From NCBI GenBank assembly GCA_031411235.1, contig JANOAR010000216.1, positions 1 to 50,913 on the forward strand: 50,913 nucleotides of DNA, given 5' to 3'. This stretch comes from JANOAR01 sp031411235. Lineage in GTDB: Bacteria; Verrucomicrobiota; Verrucomicrobiia; Verrucomicrobiales; Verrucomicrobiaceae. Made by a program: the position numbers and the translations under genes. The notes below the pieces were generated by a model that was given only the letters and a program-made list of their open reading frames with translations, was not told where the DNA came from and made no database searches. Below, one piece after another: positions 1 through 8,158 of the stretch (the first letter of the stretch is position 1; each line of letters starts with the position of its first letter).

Positions 1-283
1 CCAACCAACCAATCGCGCCGCTATTGGCCCGAGACCGCCCGCCAGCCCCAGATTGGGACATCGTGGCTCCCGGCGGCGGCTCAATTTGACGCCTGCTCAA
101 GCAACATCAACCCAATGGCAAAAGCGGCGTTCGGGTTAAAAGCTCACTCAACTCAAAATCTATCGCGGTTCATTTGCGACGACACCGCCTAGCAGGAAGC
201 TTTCCAGCACTGAGTTTCTGCGGAGCCTGATGGGGCGCGAAAATGCTTGCCGTTGCAGCCACCTTCACGCATCGGGTGAGTCT
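1..283. other. Left-edge non-coding stretch upstream of lysS
   Basis: No convincing gene is seen here. The stretch leads into the LysRS gene and presumably carries its promoter, but I could not pick a good -35/-10 pair. A GTG codon at 230 opens the LysRS frame earlier, but the 18 extra residues are cysteine- and histidine-rich and do not look like LysRS. I therefore treat them as untranslated leader. Confidence 0.4.
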
Positions 284-2098
284 ATGTTTTGGTGCGAACA
301 ACTGGTAGAAAAGCTCGATGGCCCTCAGATCATTAATGACTCAAAGACTCCGTCTGGCAGGGCTCATGTGGGAGCCTTGCGTGGCCCGCTGATTCATGAC
401 GCCATTTTTCGCAGCTTGAAGGCCAAAGGCACGCCCGTGCGCTTCCTGTTCGGCTGCGATGATTATGATCCTGTGGACGAGATCCCGTATGGCGAGGCAG
501 AGCACTTCGAGCAGTATCTCGGGGCTCCCCTTTGCAATGTGCCGCCGCCGCCTGGATCAACGGCTACCGACATGGCCGATCACTTCATCTCGGAGTTCTG
601 GGGCATCTTCAAGGAGCTGGGCATCGAGCCGGAATTCTACCGGATGCGCGATGTCTATCGGTCGGGTCAGTTCAATGAGATGATCGATGTGATCCTGCGC
701 CATGCCCATGTGGTGCGCCGTGTTTACAAGGAAATCAGCGGGGCGGAGCGTGCGGATGATTGGCATCCCTTCCAGGTGATCTGTGAAAAGTGTGGCCGCA
801 TCGGCACCACGGTGGTCTCGGGCTACGACGGCAAGGAGGTGACCTACACCTGCCGCCCGGACTTGGTGAAGTGGGCGCGTGGTTGCGGCCACAAGGGCAA
901 GATGTCGCCCTTCGACGGCGGCGGTAAGTTGCCCTGGAAACTCGAATGGTGTGCCAAGTGGAAAACCTTCCCTGTGACGATCGAAGGAGCGGGGCAAGAC
1001 CACAGCACCAAGGGCGGCTCGCGCGATGTAGCCATCGCGTGCTTGCGCGAAATTTTCGGCGATCAACCGCCGCTCAACTGCCCCTATGATTTCTTCCTGA
1101 TCGGTGGCGCAAAGATGAGTTCATCGAAGGGACTGGGCGTGTCCGCACGCGGGATGACGGACTTTTTGCCCCCCGAGGTGCTGCGGTTCCTGATGATCCG
1201 CACAATGCCGAAGCACTTCGTCAACTTCGACTCGTCCGAGACGCACATCATCAAGGTCTTCAATGAGTTCGACCGCTACCATCACCGTTACTTCCACGAT
1301 CCCAAAATCACTGCCGAGGAGAAGCGTGTCTATGAGTTGGCGCGAGTCTCGGTAGAGGAGGATCACTGGGTCGCTGACTTCCAATTGATCACCGCCCTGG
1401 TGCAGATGCCTCACTTGGACGCTGTGGCTGAGCTGGAGAAGCGCAAGGGCTCGCCCTTCACCGTGCTCGACCGCAAGCACCTCGATCTGCGGATGCGTGC
1501 GGCACGCTACTGGATCGAAAACTACGCTACCGAAGAGGAGAAGACGCGCCTCCAGGATACCCTGCCCGAGCGGGCGCAGGAACTCTCTGCCACGCAGCGA
1601 GCCTTTCTCCAAATACTTGCCGAGCTGCTGCCAGGCACGGTGTGGGAGAGCGATGCGCTCCAGGTCTGTGTGTTCAACGCGGCACGTCTCGCGCCCATCG
1701 ACCAGCCGAGTGCTTTCAAAGCCATCTACCGAGTCCTGTTGGATCGCACCAACGGGCCCAAAGCAGGCAACCTGCTGTCGTTCTTGGATCGTGATTTCGT
1801 CGTCCGTCGCTGCGCCGAGCTGCCTGTGGACAAGGCTACTTTCTGGCAAGAAAGCAGCATCAGTGTGGAAGCTTTTGAGCAGTGGCTGGCGAAGGAAAAA
1901 GACCGTGTCACAGCCCTTGCCGTCGCGTTTGATTTCCTCACGCAGGGGAGTGAGCCAAGCCTGGGTGTCATCGAGTTTTCCGCCACCCTCACGGATGGGA
2001 AAACCTATCGCAAGCGAGTGCCGTGCAAGACTGCCGAGGAAGGGCGCGAGTGGATCGCGACGCTTGCGGGGCAGTGCCTCGTGGCGATTACTTCTTAA
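284..2098 (+). CDS. lysS: Class I lysyl-tRNA synthetase
   Basis: Charges tRNA-Lys with lysine in the cytoplasm. The 604-residue product has the class I Rossmann signatures: a HIGH-like element SGRAHVG at about residues 24-30 and KMSSSKG at about 277-283. Between them is a cysteine cluster (CEKC near 167 and further Cys near 190 and 201), as expected for the metal-binding insert of archaeal-type class I LysRS. This is unrelated in fold to the common bacterial class II LysS; the class I form is known from archaea and scattered bacteria. The ATG at 284 is chosen because homology starts there (MFWCEQLVEKL), with a weak GGTGAG upstream; an in-frame GTG lies at 230. The last 11 bases overlap tail-to-tail with the convergent JetA-like gene. 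Confidence 0.93.
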   Translation: MFWCEQLVEKLDGPQIINDSKTPSGRAHVGALRGPLIHDAIFRSLKAKGTPVRFLFGCDDYDPVDEIPYGEAEHFEQYLGAPLCNVPPPPGSTATDMADHFISEFWGIFKELGIEPEFYRMRDVYRSGQFNEMIDVILRHAHVVRRVYKEISGAERADDWHPFQVICEKCGRIGTTVVSGYDGKEVTYTCRPDLVKWARGCGHKGKMSPFDGGGKLPWKLEWCAKWKTFPVTIEGAGQDHSTKGGSRDVAIACLREIFGDQPPLNCPYDFFLIGGAKMSSSKGLGVSARGMTDFLPPEVLRFLMIRTMPKHFVNFDSSETHIIKVFNEFDRYHHRYFHDPKITAEEKRVYELARVSVEEDHWVADFQLITALVQMPHLDAVAELEKRKGSPFTVLDRKHLDLRMRAARYWIENYATEEEKTRLQDTLPERAQELSATQRAFLQILAELLPGTVWESDALQVCVFNAARLAPIDQPSAFKAIYRVLLDRTNGPKAGNLLSFLDRDFVVRRCAELPVDKATFWQESSISVEAFEQWLAKEKDRVTALAVAFDFLTQGSEPSLGVIEFSATLTDGKTYRKRVPCKTAEEGREWIATLAGQCLVAITS

Positions 2099-3590
2099 TC
2101 AGCTCAAAGTGCTCGACTCTCGCCCCTGGCAGGGCGTCGAGGGCGGGCGCTAGGTCTTCATTTTCTAGGCGGGCGGGCTCCAGGCGGTAGCGGGCTTCGG
2201 CGGACTCGGCGTGCAGGAGCAGGGCGATGAGTTCGGTGAGTTGGGTCGCGTCGGTGATGGGCAGCTCAGCACTCGAAACACGCTCGCCTTTGCCACCAGG
2301 GAGTTGGAGGACGAAGGCATTGGCCCGGCGCACGGACAAACTCTCGCGCAGGGCGCGCTCCATGTCGCGCAGGCCAGCATCGCGGTCAGCATCGGTGACC
2401 TCGTCGTCCATGGCGTGTTGTTCGCCGGGGGCTTTGCGCGTGTGTGGCGTGTAGAGCGTCTCGAGTCCGCCGGGGATGCGGGTCTCGGGCAGGCGCAGCG
2501 AGGGCAGCTCGGGCAGAGTCCAGGGGCTGCTGAGGCGCTTGCCCGTGAGGTGGCGATTGACCTGCTGGAAGAAGGCTCCAATCTCGCTGCGGCGCTCGCC
2601 GGTGACGTCCTGCAAGTAGCGGAATCGAGCCAGTGAGCGGCGGGTGAAGTCGGCGGTGCGGCGGTCGATCTCATCGGCCATCGGCAGCACAAGTTCGATA
2701 AGGTAGGCCAGCTCGTCGAGGCGCTGGCGCACGGCGACTACGGCAGAGTCGGCGGCCATACCAGGGCAGCGGCGAAGCTGCTCCTGAGTCATCTCGGCCA
2801 TGGCCGCGCCGTCGTTGAAGAGTCGGTCGCCGATGCGCCGCACGGCCTCGGGCAGGCGGATGGGCAGGCGTGCGCGAACTAGCTCCGCATAGGCACCGTG
2901 GCCGATCTGGTCGGCGTAGTCGTTAAAGACCAGCGAGAGATTGCCGCGCAGTGTGTCTTGGTCGAGCTGGGCACGGGTGAGGCGCTGCACGGTTTTTTGC
3001 ATCGTGCGCAGTTCGCCGATGCCGGCGCGGGTGTTGTCGAGACAGGCTTCGACGGTTTGTAGTGGCTGCTCGGTGAGCTGCTCTTCATTGGCCAGCATGG
3101 CGCAGACGGCGACCAGCTTGTCGGTGAAGACGACCGCTCCAGGCTTGGCGATCTGCCGCAGGGTGGCGATCAATGTGGAGCCGTGGGCGTCAAAGTAGAG
3201 GCGGCGGCGCCAGTCCTTGCGCGGTGGTTCCTCCAGCCAGCGGCAGCGGGTGAGGTAGTCCAGGACGCGGCGGGCGAGGTCGCGATGCTGGGCGGTGGGG
3301 CCAGGGCTGGGTGCGATGACGCTGCCCGTGCCGGTGGCGGTGACAGTGCTGGGTCTGGCTGTCTGCGTGGGCTCGTCTTCTTCAAACTGATACTCGGGGT
3401 GCTTGCCGAGCACGTCCAAGATGATCTCGATGGCGTCCTGTCGCTCGATGCCATCGGGCCGCGCCGAGGCTTCGCGATCTAGGGCGTCGAGCACATCGAC
3501 ATAGGTCGGTGCGCTGCGGCCTGTGAGGACGCGAAAAAACGCGGGGTCACGGACTTCGTGGTAGAGGCTGGCAGAGAGAAGGTCGGACAC
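2088..3590 (-). CDS. JetA-like protein (Wadjet kleisin family), orphan
   Basis: A 500-residue soluble protein that I assign to the JetA (DUF5716) family, the MukF/kleisin-like subunit of Wadjet SMC plasmid-defence complexes. Features matching that family are an N-terminal winged-helix-like part (YHEVRDPAFFRVLTG, near 10-24), a middle RRVLDYLTRCRWLEE element, and a helical region containing DEIDRRTADFTRRSLARFRY. A linker rich in Ser, Thr and Pro lies near residues 85-105. Initiation is at GTG (3588-3590) without a clear Shine-Dalgarno. It lies 19 bases after a small membrane-protein gene on the same strand. JetB, JetC (SMC) and JetD are not next to it: lysS converges at its end. It could instead be a diverged kleisin with another role. 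The family call is from remembered sequence pattern only. Confidence 0.55.
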   Translation of the reverse strand: MSDLLSASLYHEVRDPAFFRVLTGRSAPTYVDVLDALDREASARPDGIERQDAIEIILDVLGKHPEYQFEEDEPTQTARPSTVTATGTGSVIAPSPGPTAQHRDLARRVLDYLTRCRWLEEPPRKDWRRRLYFDAHGSTLIATLRQIAKPGAVVFTDKLVAVCAMLANEEQLTEQPLQTVEACLDNTRAGIGELRTMQKTVQRLTRAQLDQDTLRGNLSLVFNDYADQIGHGAYAELVRARLPIRLPEAVRRIGDRLFNDGAAMAEMTQEQLRRCPGMAADSAVVAVRQRLDELAYLIELVLPMADEIDRRTADFTRRSLARFRYLQDVTGERRSEIGAFFQQVNRHLTGKRLSSPWTLPELPSLRLPETRIPGGLETLYTPHTRKAPGEQHAMDDEVTDADRDAGLRDMERALRESLSVRRANAFVLQLPGGKGERVSSAELPITDATQLTELIALLLHAESAEARYRLEPARLENEDLAPALDALPGARVEHFELIKK

Positions 3591-3609
3591 CGATGGAGGA
3601 TAAAAAATA

Positions 3610-3996
3610 TTAGACTCCAGGCACCTTGAAGTAGCCGCAGTAGGCCGCCACGACGCCGAGGAGCAGGGCGATTTTTACCACGACAGGAGCGGGGATGATG
3701 CCGCGCTTGGAGAGCACGGGCAGGGCACCGAGGGCGAGCCAGATGGCGTACATGACGAGGATGAAGGGCGAGGTGTAGGACAGGCCGCTAGCGGGAGCTG
3801 CTGCCTTGGTCTTGGCGATGAAGCCGAAGCCTGTGATGAGCAGCACCAACAGGCCTGTGCCGTGATACATCATGGCCCTGCGACGCGAGGCATTGTCGCC
3901 TCCAGTGAGGCCGCCGAAGCCCAGGAAAAGCAGGATCACGCCGACGACGTGGAGGAAGTGGTAGGTAGCAGGAGTCATAGCCTGCATGTTTGTCAT
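3610..3996 (-). CDS. Small integral membrane protein, four TM segments
   Basis: A 128-residue hydrophobic protein not recognised as a named family. It shows four likely membrane helices: about 11-30 (TYHFLHVVGVILLFLGFGGL), 44-63, 75-95 and 106-124. A His in helix 1 (HFLHVVG) and another in MYHGTG before helix 2 could ligate a cofactor in the way of small cytochrome b-like proteins, but that is speculation. Methionines at positions 1, 4 and 7 leave the start uncertain. The stop lies 19 bases before the JetA-like GTG, so the two may be co-transcribed. The neighbourhood gives no further clue to function. Confidence 0.6.
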   Translation of the reverse strand: MTNMQAMTPATYHFLHVVGVILLFLGFGGLTGGDNASRRRAMMYHGTGLLVLLITGFGFIAKTKAAAPASGLSYTSPFILVMYAIWLALGALPVLSKRGIIPAPVVVKIALLLGVVAAYCGYFKVPGV

Positions 3997-4121
3997 GGAG
4001 GCGGGGCAAGGGGAAGCGAAAAAAGGCTCTGCGACGAGGAAGATTTTTTAGCGGGTGTGCTACACACCTTGGGGGGCAGGTAGCTGGCTAAGCGGTGTCT
4101 TCGCAATGAGCTGCCGGAGGT

Positions 4122-4240
4122 ATAAGGGGCAAGGTTCAAGGGGAGTGCCCTCGGGTGTGCTCTTCGTAGCTGGGCTGTGGTTTTGAATTCAAGCGCGAAG
4201 CCACTCCCCTTATCCCTTGCTCCTTATCCCTCTCTGCTTG
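4122..4240. repeat. Inverted pair of degenerate purine-rich heptamer arrays
   Basis: Two 26-base arms, 4122-4147 and 4202-4227, are reverse complements with about three mismatches, separated by 54 bases. Each arm is itself built of period-7 units. The left arm reads AAGGGGC, AAGGTTC, AAGGGGA. The right arm, read on the minus strand, contains AAGGGGA, AAGGGAT, AAGGAGC, GAGGGAT and a fifth decayed unit to about 4240. The element lies just after the ispH stop and could fold as a long hairpin or terminator for ispH. The heptamer pattern matches the arrays bracketing the gene at 31139-31543. Confidence 0.7.
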
Positions 4241-4247
4241 CTTTGCG

Positions 4248-5483
4248 CTAGTTCAACGCAGCGGCTACCTCGAGATCGTCAGCACCGCGCAGCTTGAGCA
4301 CGCGGAGGATGGCGTCTTCGATGAGGTTGTTGGGGCAAGAGGCTCCCGCAGTGATGCCGACGACGATGGGTTCGCCGCTGGCAAGCTTTTGCGTGTAGCT
4401 CTGCTTCTCGGTCTTGGCGTGCAGGTCGAAGTGGATGATGTCCTCCAGCGACTTGAGGCACTCGGCATTGCGGATGAAGAAGGTGGGCAACTGCTGCTCG
4501 CCGATCTCGACGAGGTGGGTGGTGTTGCTGCTGTTGTAGCCACCGACGACGAGGAGCACATCCATGGGTTTTTTCAGCATGTCGAAGAGCGCGTCTTGGC
4601 GCTCTTGCGTAGCTCCGCAGATGGTGTCGAAGACTTGATAGTTTTGCTTGGCCAGCTCGGCACCATCGCGGTCGAGCACAGCCTGCTGCACGCGGCGTTG
4701 CACTTCCTCGGTCTCGCTTTTCAGCATGGTCGTCTGGTTGGCCACGCCGACGCGGGTGAGGTGCAGGTCGGGGTCAAAACCTTCGCTGTGGACGTCGTTG
4801 AAGCGCTGCAAAAAGGCGGCGCGGTCGCCGCCGTTGCGCATGTAGTCGCAGACGTAGTCGATGTCGCCGAGGGTGAGCACGACGAGGTAGTGGCCGCGGC
4901 CATCATCGCCCATGGCTCGCGATGAGGTGGCGCGTGTCTCCTCGTGAATGGCCTTGCCGTGGATGATGGAGGTGACGCCTTGTTTGGCATAGTTGCGCAC
5001 GCGTTTCCAGACGCTCATGACGTCGCCACAAGTGGTATCGACGACCATGCAGCCGCGCTCGGCGATGAGTTTCATCAGCCGCGTCTCGGCCCCAAAGGCG
5101 GGCACGATGACCACATCTTCACTGCTGAGCGTGGCTACCGTGGCCTCCTGGGCTCCGAGGGGGATGCTGACGATGCCCATCTCGGTGAGTTGGCGGTTCA
5201 CCTCGGGGTTGTGAATGATCTCGCCGAGGAGATAGACCTTGCGCTGGTCGAAGACCTTGCGGGCGGCATAGGCGAGGTCGATGGCGCGCTCGACGCCGTA
5301 GCAAAAGCCGAAGTCCTTGGCGAGGCGGATGGTGGTGTTCCCGACGGTGATCATGCCGCCGCGTGCCTTGAGTTTTTCAACGACGGGGCTTCGGTAGTGG
5401 CTCTCTACCTCGGCCTGCACACGCTCCATGACTTCAGGAGTGCGGACGTTGACGCGGCGGGATTTGTCGGGGGCAGTGGACAT
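4248..5483 (-). CDS. ispH: 4-hydroxy-3-methylbut-2-enyl diphosphate reductase, long form
   Basis: Last enzyme of the MEP isoprenoid pathway: it reduces HMBPP to IPP and DMAPP with a [4Fe-4S] cluster. The three cluster cysteines are visible: C61 in GFCYGVERAI, C152 in DTTCGDV and C289 in DTICGATQERQ. The active-site stretch IHEET is near 179-183 and NSSNT is near the C-terminal third. At 411 residues it is longer than the roughly 310-residue E. coli type, with an N-terminal extension of about 50 residues and internal inserts. This resembles the cyanobacterial/plastid type. It follows the L,D-transpeptidase gene by 10 bases, so the two probably share a transcript. An inverted repeat lies just beyond the stop. 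Confidence 0.95.
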   Translation of the reverse strand: MSTAPDKSRRVNVRTPEVMERVQAEVESHYRSPVVEKLKARGGMITVGNTTIRLAKDFGFCYGVERAIDLAYAARKVFDQRKVYLLGEIIHNPEVNRQLTEMGIVSIPLGAQEATVATLSSEDVVIVPAFGAETRLMKLIAERGCMVVDTTCGDVMSVWKRVRNYAKQGVTSIIHGKAIHEETRATSSRAMGDDGRGHYLVVLTLGDIDYVCDYMRNGGDRAAFLQRFNDVHSEGFDPDLHLTRVGVANQTTMLKSETEEVQRRVQQAVLDRDGAELAKQNYQVFDTICGATQERQDALFDMLKKPMDVLLVVGGYNSSNTTHLVEIGEQQLPTFFIRNAECLKSLEDIIHFDLHAKTEKQSYTQKLASGEPIVVGITAGASCPNNLIEDAILRVLKLRGADDLEVAAALN

Positions 5484-5493
5484 GGGCAGTCAG

Positions 5494-6117
5494 CTAGTTC
5501 TTGAACATCTCGCCCTTGTACTGCGCGTCGTGGAAGACCTGGTCGCTCATCATGTAGCTGTTAGGTGGGTCAGGCATGGTGGAGTCGTCCAGCACGGGCA
5601 AGTCCTTGCCCACGGTGGCATCCTCGGGCTGTGAGGAGGAAACATTGAGCGGAGTGCCAACACGAACCATGGCGAAGAATTTCGCCGCTGCCATCTTCGG
5701 CAGGCGCACGCAGCCGTGGGTGCAGGGGTAAGGCTTCACAAAGCCAACGTGAATGCCAAAGGCCGACTTGAACTCGCACCAGAAAGGCATCGGATACTCG
5801 CCATAGCTATGGCTGCGACGCTTGGCTTCTTTGCTATAAATGGTGTGGTTGCCAGCGGGTGTGTTGTGGCCGGGGGTGCCCACACTGCAAGGTGTTGCGA
5901 GCAGAACCTTGCTGCCTTCCATGACGTACAAGCGCTGGGCACCAGTGCTTATTTTCACCCGCACAGCGGCTGGGTTCATCGGGCGCGTGGCGGGCGGATC
6001 GAAGGTGGTGGAGTAGCGGGCTCCACCGCTCTTGATGGATTTACAACTGGTCAGGCCTGCCGCGATGCAGGCGGCGATGGCGAGGGTGAGGCGTCGGATG
6101 ATGATGATACGATTCAT
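5494..6117 (-). CDS. Lipoprotein L,D-transpeptidase (YkuD/ErfK family)
   Basis: A peptidoglycan cross-linking or lipoprotein-anchoring enzyme. The 207-residue precursor begins with a positively charged stretch and a hydrophobic segment ending in lipobox LTSC (lipidated Cys25), so the mature protein should be membrane-anchored in the periplasm. The YkuD catalytic signature is complete: His123 in GIHVG and THGCVRLP with His134, nucleophile Cys136 and Arg138. The usual Ser before HGC is Thr here. A strong Shine-Dalgarno sits 8 bases upstream. The gene heads an apparent two-gene unit with ispH and is divergent from the first carbamoyltransferase of the polysaccharide locus. Confidence 0.9.
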   Translation of the reverse strand: MNRIIIIRRLTLAIAACIAAGLTSCKSIKSGGARYSTTFDPPATRPMNPAAVRVKISTGAQRLYVMEGSKVLLATPCSVGTPGHNTPAGNHTIYSKEAKRRSHSYGEYPMPFWCEFKSAFGIHVGFVKPYPCTHGCVRLPKMAAAKFFAMVRVGTPLNVSSSQPEDATVGKDLPVLDDSTMPDPPNSYMMSDQVFHDAQYKGEMFKN

Positions 6118-6125
6118 GGGGCTGG

Positions 6126-6131
6126 CCTCCT
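6126..6131 (-). promoter_or_regulatory. Shine-Dalgarno of the L,D-transpeptidase gene
   Basis: On the minus strand the sequence AGGAGG lies 8 bases before the ATG at 6115-6117. It is one of the few textbook Shine-Dalgarno sites in the window, and it fixes the start of the lipoprotein. Confidence 0.65.
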
Positions 6132-6231
6132 AGCACATGTTGCTGTGTTCTCCAGCACGGAGTTTTGCCCTTCATTGCCTGTGGACTGTATCAGCGGCGT
6201 TTGGAGGAATAGCTAATACATGAGTTTGTTC

Positions 6232-6259
6232 TTTGCTCCATGAGGCACCATGTTATGCT
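6232..6259 (+). promoter_or_regulatory. Candidate sigma-70-type promoter for the polysaccharide locus
   Basis: TTTGCT (6232-6237), a 16-base spacer and TATGCT (6254-6259) lie in the 283-base divergent gap, about 140 bases before the first carbamoyltransferase. The match is modest. It is offered because this gap must contain the promoter for the long plus-strand gene series. Confidence 0.3.
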
Positions 6260-6400
6260 TTACCCCCCTATTTGTGCCATATTCAGCCTTCTCTGCTGTG
6301 CCTTTGGTCGCCCAGCGCGACCAGTGGCGGCAGCTTGTTTAGATTCGGCGACGGTTTTCGGCATTGCCCATGAGTGTGCCTTTTTACTCCAACTGAGACC

Positions 6401-8140
6401 ATGATCGTACTCGGTATCAACGCCTACCACGGCGACTCCTCTGCCGCCATCGTGCGTGATGGTCAAGTGCTCGCCGCCGTCGAGGAAGAACGCTTCCGCC
6501 GCATCAAACACTGGGCGGGACTGCCCACGGAGTCGATCAAGTTTTGCCTGGCTGAAGTGGGGATGAAATTTGGCGACTTGGAGCATGTCGCGATCAATCT
6601 GAACCCCAAGGTTAACCGCGCCAAACGGCTGATGTTCCTATTAAAGACGCGGCCCGATTTTAGACTCGTGGCCGAGCGATTAAAGAAGCGCGCAAAGACC
6701 CAAAGCCTGCGCGATTCGCTCGCCGCAGCCTTCCCCAACGAGGTAATGAAGGCGCAGGTGCATCACATCGAGCACCATCTCGCGCACATCGCTTCAAGCT
6801 ACCTGTGCAGCCCCTTTAAAGACGCCGTCAATGTCTCGGTCGATGGCTTCGGCGACTTCGCCAGCGCCGCCTGGGGCATGGGTACCGATGGCCGCATCGA
6901 CATCGAAGGGCGTGTGTATTTCCCGCACTCGCTGGGCATGTTTTATTCCGCGCTCACGCAGTACCTGGGCTTCCCGCACTTCGGCGACGAATACAAAATC
7001 ATGGGCCTCGCGCCCTACGGCGAGCCGAAGTGCCTCGATAAAATGCGCCAGATCGTGCAGGTGCAGAGCGATGGCTCGTTCAAGCTCGGTCTCGACTACT
7101 TCCGCCATCATCGCGAAAACGTGCCCTACACCTGGGACAACGGTTCGCCCGAGGTCGGCACCTTATTTGCTCCCGCGCTGGAGGATTTGCTCGGCCCAAC
7201 ACGCAAAAAAGATGAGCCGCTGGAGCAGAAGCATCGCGACATGGCCCGCAGCATCCAGGCGATGTATGAGGAAGCCTTCTTCGCGCTGGTGAACAAGCTG
7301 CACGAACGCCATCGCTGCGACAACCTCACCCTCTCCGGCGGCTGTGCGATGAACAGCGTGGCTAATGGCAAGGTGACGCGCCAAAGCCCTTTCAAACAGC
7401 TCTATATTCAAAGTGCCGCAGGCGATGCCGGCGGTGCCATCGGTGCCGCACTCGTAGCCGCCCAGCAGCTCGGCGAAACCAAGCGTGCCCACATGGCCCA
7501 CGCCTACTGCGGCCCCGAATACAGCGAGGCCGAGATTAAGGCGCTGCTGAATAAAGAAGCGGCACGCATCAAAGCAGAAGGTTGCCAAGTGACTGAGTTC
7601 CAAAACATGGACAACCTCTGCCGCGCTACCGCCCAGGCCATCAGCGAAGGCAAAGTCATCGGCTGGTTCCAAGGCAAGTTAGAATGGGGCCCACGCGCCC
7701 TCGGCAATCGCTCCATCCTCGGCGACCCCCGCCGCGCTGACATGAAGGACATCCTCAATTTGAAGATCAAGCGCCGCGAATCCTTCCGCCCCTTCGCCCC
7801 CTCCATCCTGCGCGAGGAAGTCCCCGCTTGGTTCGAGAGCGATGCCGATGTGCCTTTCATGATGCAGGTCTTCCAAGTGCAGCCGCACCAGCGAGCCATC
7901 ATCCCCGCCACCACCCACGCCGATGGCTCAGGCCGCCTGCAAACCGTGCATCGCGACACCAACCCCCTGTATCACAAACTCATCTCCTGCTTCAAAGAAC
8001 TCACCGGCGTGCCCATCGTGCTGAATACCTCGTTCAACGAAAATGAACCCGTCGTCTGCCGCCCCGAGGAAGCGCTGGACTGCTTCCTGCGCACCAAAAT
8101 GGACGTGTTAGTGCTCGGGAGTTGGATGGTGCGGAGATGA
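6401..8140 (+). CDS. Carbamoyltransferase, NodU/CmcH family (first copy)
   Basis: Transfers a carbamoyl group from carbamoyl phosphate, via carbamoyl-AMP, to a hydroxyl, probably of a sugar in the surface polysaccharide encoded here. The 579-residue protein has the Kae1-like N-terminal ATPase part (VLGINAYHGDSSAAIV; EEERF; HHLAH at 125-129; SVDGFGD). It also has the NodU-type C-terminal part, with WFQGKLEWGPRALGNRSILG and FRPFAPSIL. The ATG at 6401 fits the family N-terminus; a GTG at 6374 would add nine unlike residues. The coding strand is C-rich compared with the middle of the locus. It is followed at 18 bases by a methyltransferase. Confidence 0.92.
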   Translation: MIVLGINAYHGDSSAAIVRDGQVLAAVEEERFRRIKHWAGLPTESIKFCLAEVGMKFGDLEHVAINLNPKVNRAKRLMFLLKTRPDFRLVAERLKKRAKTQSLRDSLAAAFPNEVMKAQVHHIEHHLAHIASSYLCSPFKDAVNVSVDGFGDFASAAWGMGTDGRIDIEGRVYFPHSLGMFYSALTQYLGFPHFGDEYKIMGLAPYGEPKCLDKMRQIVQVQSDGSFKLGLDYFRHHRENVPYTWDNGSPEVGTLFAPALEDLLGPTRKKDEPLEQKHRDMARSIQAMYEEAFFALVNKLHERHRCDNLTLSGGCAMNSVANGKVTRQSPFKQLYIQSAAGDAGGAIGAALVAAQQLGETKRAHMAHAYCGPEYSEAEIKALLNKEAARIKAEGCQVTEFQNMDNLCRATAQAISEGKVIGWFQGKLEWGPRALGNRSILGDPRRADMKDILNLKIKRRESFRPFAPSILREEVPAWFESDADVPFMMQVFQVQPHQRAIIPATTHADGSGRLQTVHRDTNPLYHKLISCFKELTGVPIVLNTSFNENEPVVCRPEEALDCFLRTKMDVLVLGSWMVRR

Positions 8141-8158
8141 TCAGAAGTCGCAACAACC

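Noticed and set aside
1121..1849. Antisense open frame of 242 codons opposite lysS
   Set aside because: It overlaps conserved LysRS sequence, has no recognisable domain and no plausible start signal.
2088..3996. Complete Wadjet defence system
   Set aside because: Only a JetA-like gene is present; the neighbouring membrane protein is not JetB, and no SMC or topoisomerase-like gene is adjacent.
6118..6400. Sigma-54 promoter in the divergent gap
   Set aside because: A TAGCAC...TTGCT-like stretch is present, but the spacing between the -24 and -12 dinucleotides is two bases too short.
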